From Pirellula sp. SH-Sr6A (GTDB lineage: Bacteria; Planctomycetota; Planctomycetia; Pirellulales; Pirellulaceae), in NCBI RefSeq assembly GCF_001610875.1, contig NZ_CP011272.1:5127988-5191987 (forward strand): 64,000 nucleotides of DNA, in the 5' to 3' direction. The notes under the pieces were generated by a model that searched no databases, was not told where the DNA came from, and saw only the letters and a program-made list of their open reading frames with translations. Positions 62,839 through 64,000 of the stretch are shown here, piece after piece. The translations under genes were made by a program, and so were the position numbers. Numbering within the stretch: the stretch's first letter is position 1; each line of letters starts with the position of its first letter.

Positions 62839-63516
62839 ATGCAACTCGTCGACTGGATTTTGCACCTCGACAAACATTTGAATGATCTCATTGGGACAAT
62901 CGGCCCCGGTTGGCTATACGCGATTATGTTCGCTGTGGTTTTTTGCGAAACCGGATTGGTCGTCACGCCGTTCCTTCCTGGGGATTCGTTGCTTTTCGCC
63001 CTCGGGGCGTTGTGCGCTATCGACGATGCCAAACTATCCATTTACGTAATGGCCCCATTGTTGATCGTCGCCGCGATCCTGGGTGATGCTCTGAATTACT
63101 GGCTTGGGGCTTGGATTGGACCTCGCGTTTTCACCAGCGAGAGTTCGTGGTGGTTGAGTAAAGCGCATCTGACTCGCGCCCAAGCGTTTTATAGTCGGTA
63201 CGGTGCGAAGACAATCGTTTTGGCCCGGTTCGTTCCCATCGTTCGGACCTTCGCCCCCTTCGTAGCGGGCATTGGAAAGATGCACTTCTTTCGCTTTTGG
63301 ATTTACAACGTCATCGGGGCGATTGCGTGGGTCGCGATCTTCTTACTGGCAGGTTATTTCCTAGGCAGGATCGAATTGATTCAAAAGAACTTCTTCCTCG
63401 TTACCCTCGGCATCATAGCCGTGAGCGTTATTCCCATCGCCTTGGAATGGTGGATGCATCGCCGCGAAAAGAAGCGGATACAGGGTACGACGCACGATCA
63501 AGTTGCAGGGTCATAA
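62839..63516 (+). CDS. DedA-family membrane protein
   Basis: A 225-residue protein of the DedA/SNARE-associated family, related to undecaprenyl-phosphate and lipid flippases. Diagnostic features are FCETGLVVTPFLPGDSLLF, GDALNYWLGAWIG, and FYSRYGAKTIVLARFVPIVRTFAP with the conserved acidic and basic residues in membrane helices, followed by VAGIGKM. The ATG at 62839 is chosen over a GTG at 62779. The last 19 bp overlap the 3' end of the convergent gene. Confidence 0.92.
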   Translation: MQLVDWILHLDKHLNDLIGTIGPGWLYAIMFAVVFCETGLVVTPFLPGDSLLFALGALCAIDDAKLSIYVMAPLLIVAAILGDALNYWLGAWIGPRVFTSESSWWLSKAHLTRAQAFYSRYGAKTIVLARFVPIVRTFAPFVAGIGKMHFFRFWIYNVIGAIAWVAIFLLAGYFLGRIELIQKNFFLVTLGIIAVSVIPIALEWWMHRREKKRIQGTTHDQVAGS

Positions 63517-64000
63517 AGATCCGTTTCCCAGATGGTCTTGTCCGTGGAAGCGTCGGGACGATAGAGGAAGTCGGACTCTTGGAACGTGACGTTGGAAGTA
63601 GGATCGTTGTACTTGATCACACTCACTGGCACGTGGCCTTGCGGTCTCCCCTCTTTGTCTTTCTTCACTCGGAAGTAAACGACCGAGTAGGGGAAGTAAG
63701 GGAACGCCGAGGATCGACCGAGCGTTAGTCGCACGGCTGTTGGAAGTCCTTCGTTCTGAGGTTGGACGGCCAAGTTCTCGCGATCGATCCGAGCGGTGCC
63801 TGCAATGCGTGGCGGTTCGGTTCGCAATTGTCCTACCAACTGCCAGACATCGATTCCGCTGATGGTCCCTTCTGCGACCTCGTACCAGTGGTACCGCTGA
63901 TACAAATTGCGAAGCAACTCAGCGTGGCCGCCGACTGCGAGATGGAGCACAACTTCTGGAGACTGTTGCAATTGATGGAGTTTGGGAGTGAGCTTCTCTC
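63498..64000 (-). CDS. Hypothetical protein (5' part outside window)
   Basis: The frame is open from the right edge to a stop at 63498, so only the C-terminal ~166 residues are seen. They include GGHAELLRNLYQRYHWYEVAEG, LAVQPQNEGLPTAVRLTLG and FPYFPYSVVYFRVKKDKEG. No family was recognised. A planctomycete conserved exported protein is likely, but the N-terminus is needed. It overlaps the DedA stop by 19 bp. Confidence 0.6.
   Translation of the reverse strand, partial: EKLTPKLHQLQQSPEVVLHLAVGGHAELLRNLYQRYHWYEVAEGTISGIDVWQLVGQLRTEPPRIAGTARIDRENLAVQPQNEGLPTAVRLTLGRSSAFPYFPYSVVYFRVKKDKEGRPQGHVPVSVIKYNDPTSNVTFQESDFLYRPDASTDKTIWETDLYDPAT

Overview
The window is a gene-dense stretch of a chromosome that looks planctomycetal, probably of the Pirellula/Rhodopirellula type. 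I infer this from the combination of a sulfatase, a ThuA-like protein, a Tat-exported Gfo/Idh/MocA oxidoreductase, a DUF1080 protein, PQQ-repeat and pseudopilin-like proteins, a double-length UvrA, an EF-G2-like factor, a TM-anchored Ser/Thr kinase, and a beta-RFAP synthase of the tetrahydromethanopterin pathway. No rRNA or tRNA gene was seen.

Left part (1-17 kb): a zinc-ribbon membrane protein runs off the left edge. It is followed by a minus-strand export operon (DUF3299 protein, DevC/MacB-like permease, ATPase, HlyD-like adaptor), a secreted hypothetical protein, a rhomboid protease and a SprT-like metalloprotein. A divergent promoter region then leads to DUF2760, beta-RFAP synthase, GluQ and a degenerate sigma-54-activator-like regulator. 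mnmE converges on these. hom and an apgM-type proposed homoserine kinase form a likely threonine unit.

Middle (17-48 kb): a long minus-strand run holds a hypothetical membrane protein, fusA2-like EF-G, trxB, tandem-fused uvrA, an HMA-domain lipoprotein, dnaE and another membrane protein. A plus-strand group follows: FHA protein, PQQ propeller protein with a translationally coupled pseudopilin, ThuA-like protein and Gfo/Idh/MocA oxidoreductase. Then come a minus-strand sulfatase, a DUF1579 protein, and an esterase coupled to a TlpA-like lipoprotein. YugP-type metallopeptidase and cysS are on the plus strand. A YtrA-type GntR regulator, an ABC ATPase and a large permease with a C-terminal zinc ribbon form an operon with a good operator candidate upstream.

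Accessory part (49-56 kb): genes are small and sparse. A complete 938-bp IS5-family (IS427-like) element with 18-bp terminal repeats, a TA duplication and a -1 frameshifted transposase sits next to about 1.5 kb of non-coding DNA built from about 29 copies of a GGCACCCACC-centred motif. Larger segmental duplications lie inside it, and copies of the tail of a neighbouring Cys-rich lipoprotein gene are scattered through it. This array is the most unusual structure in the window.

Right part (56-64 kb): two small plus-strand membrane or exported proteins, then a minus-strand operon (DUF1080 protein, GH38-like large protein, Ser/Thr kinase), a DedA-family protein, and a convergent gene running off the right edge. 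Starts were often moved downstream of the longest reading frame, to the ATG with a better ribosome-binding site, signal peptide or coupling to the upstream stop. All functional names rest on motif recognition by eye.
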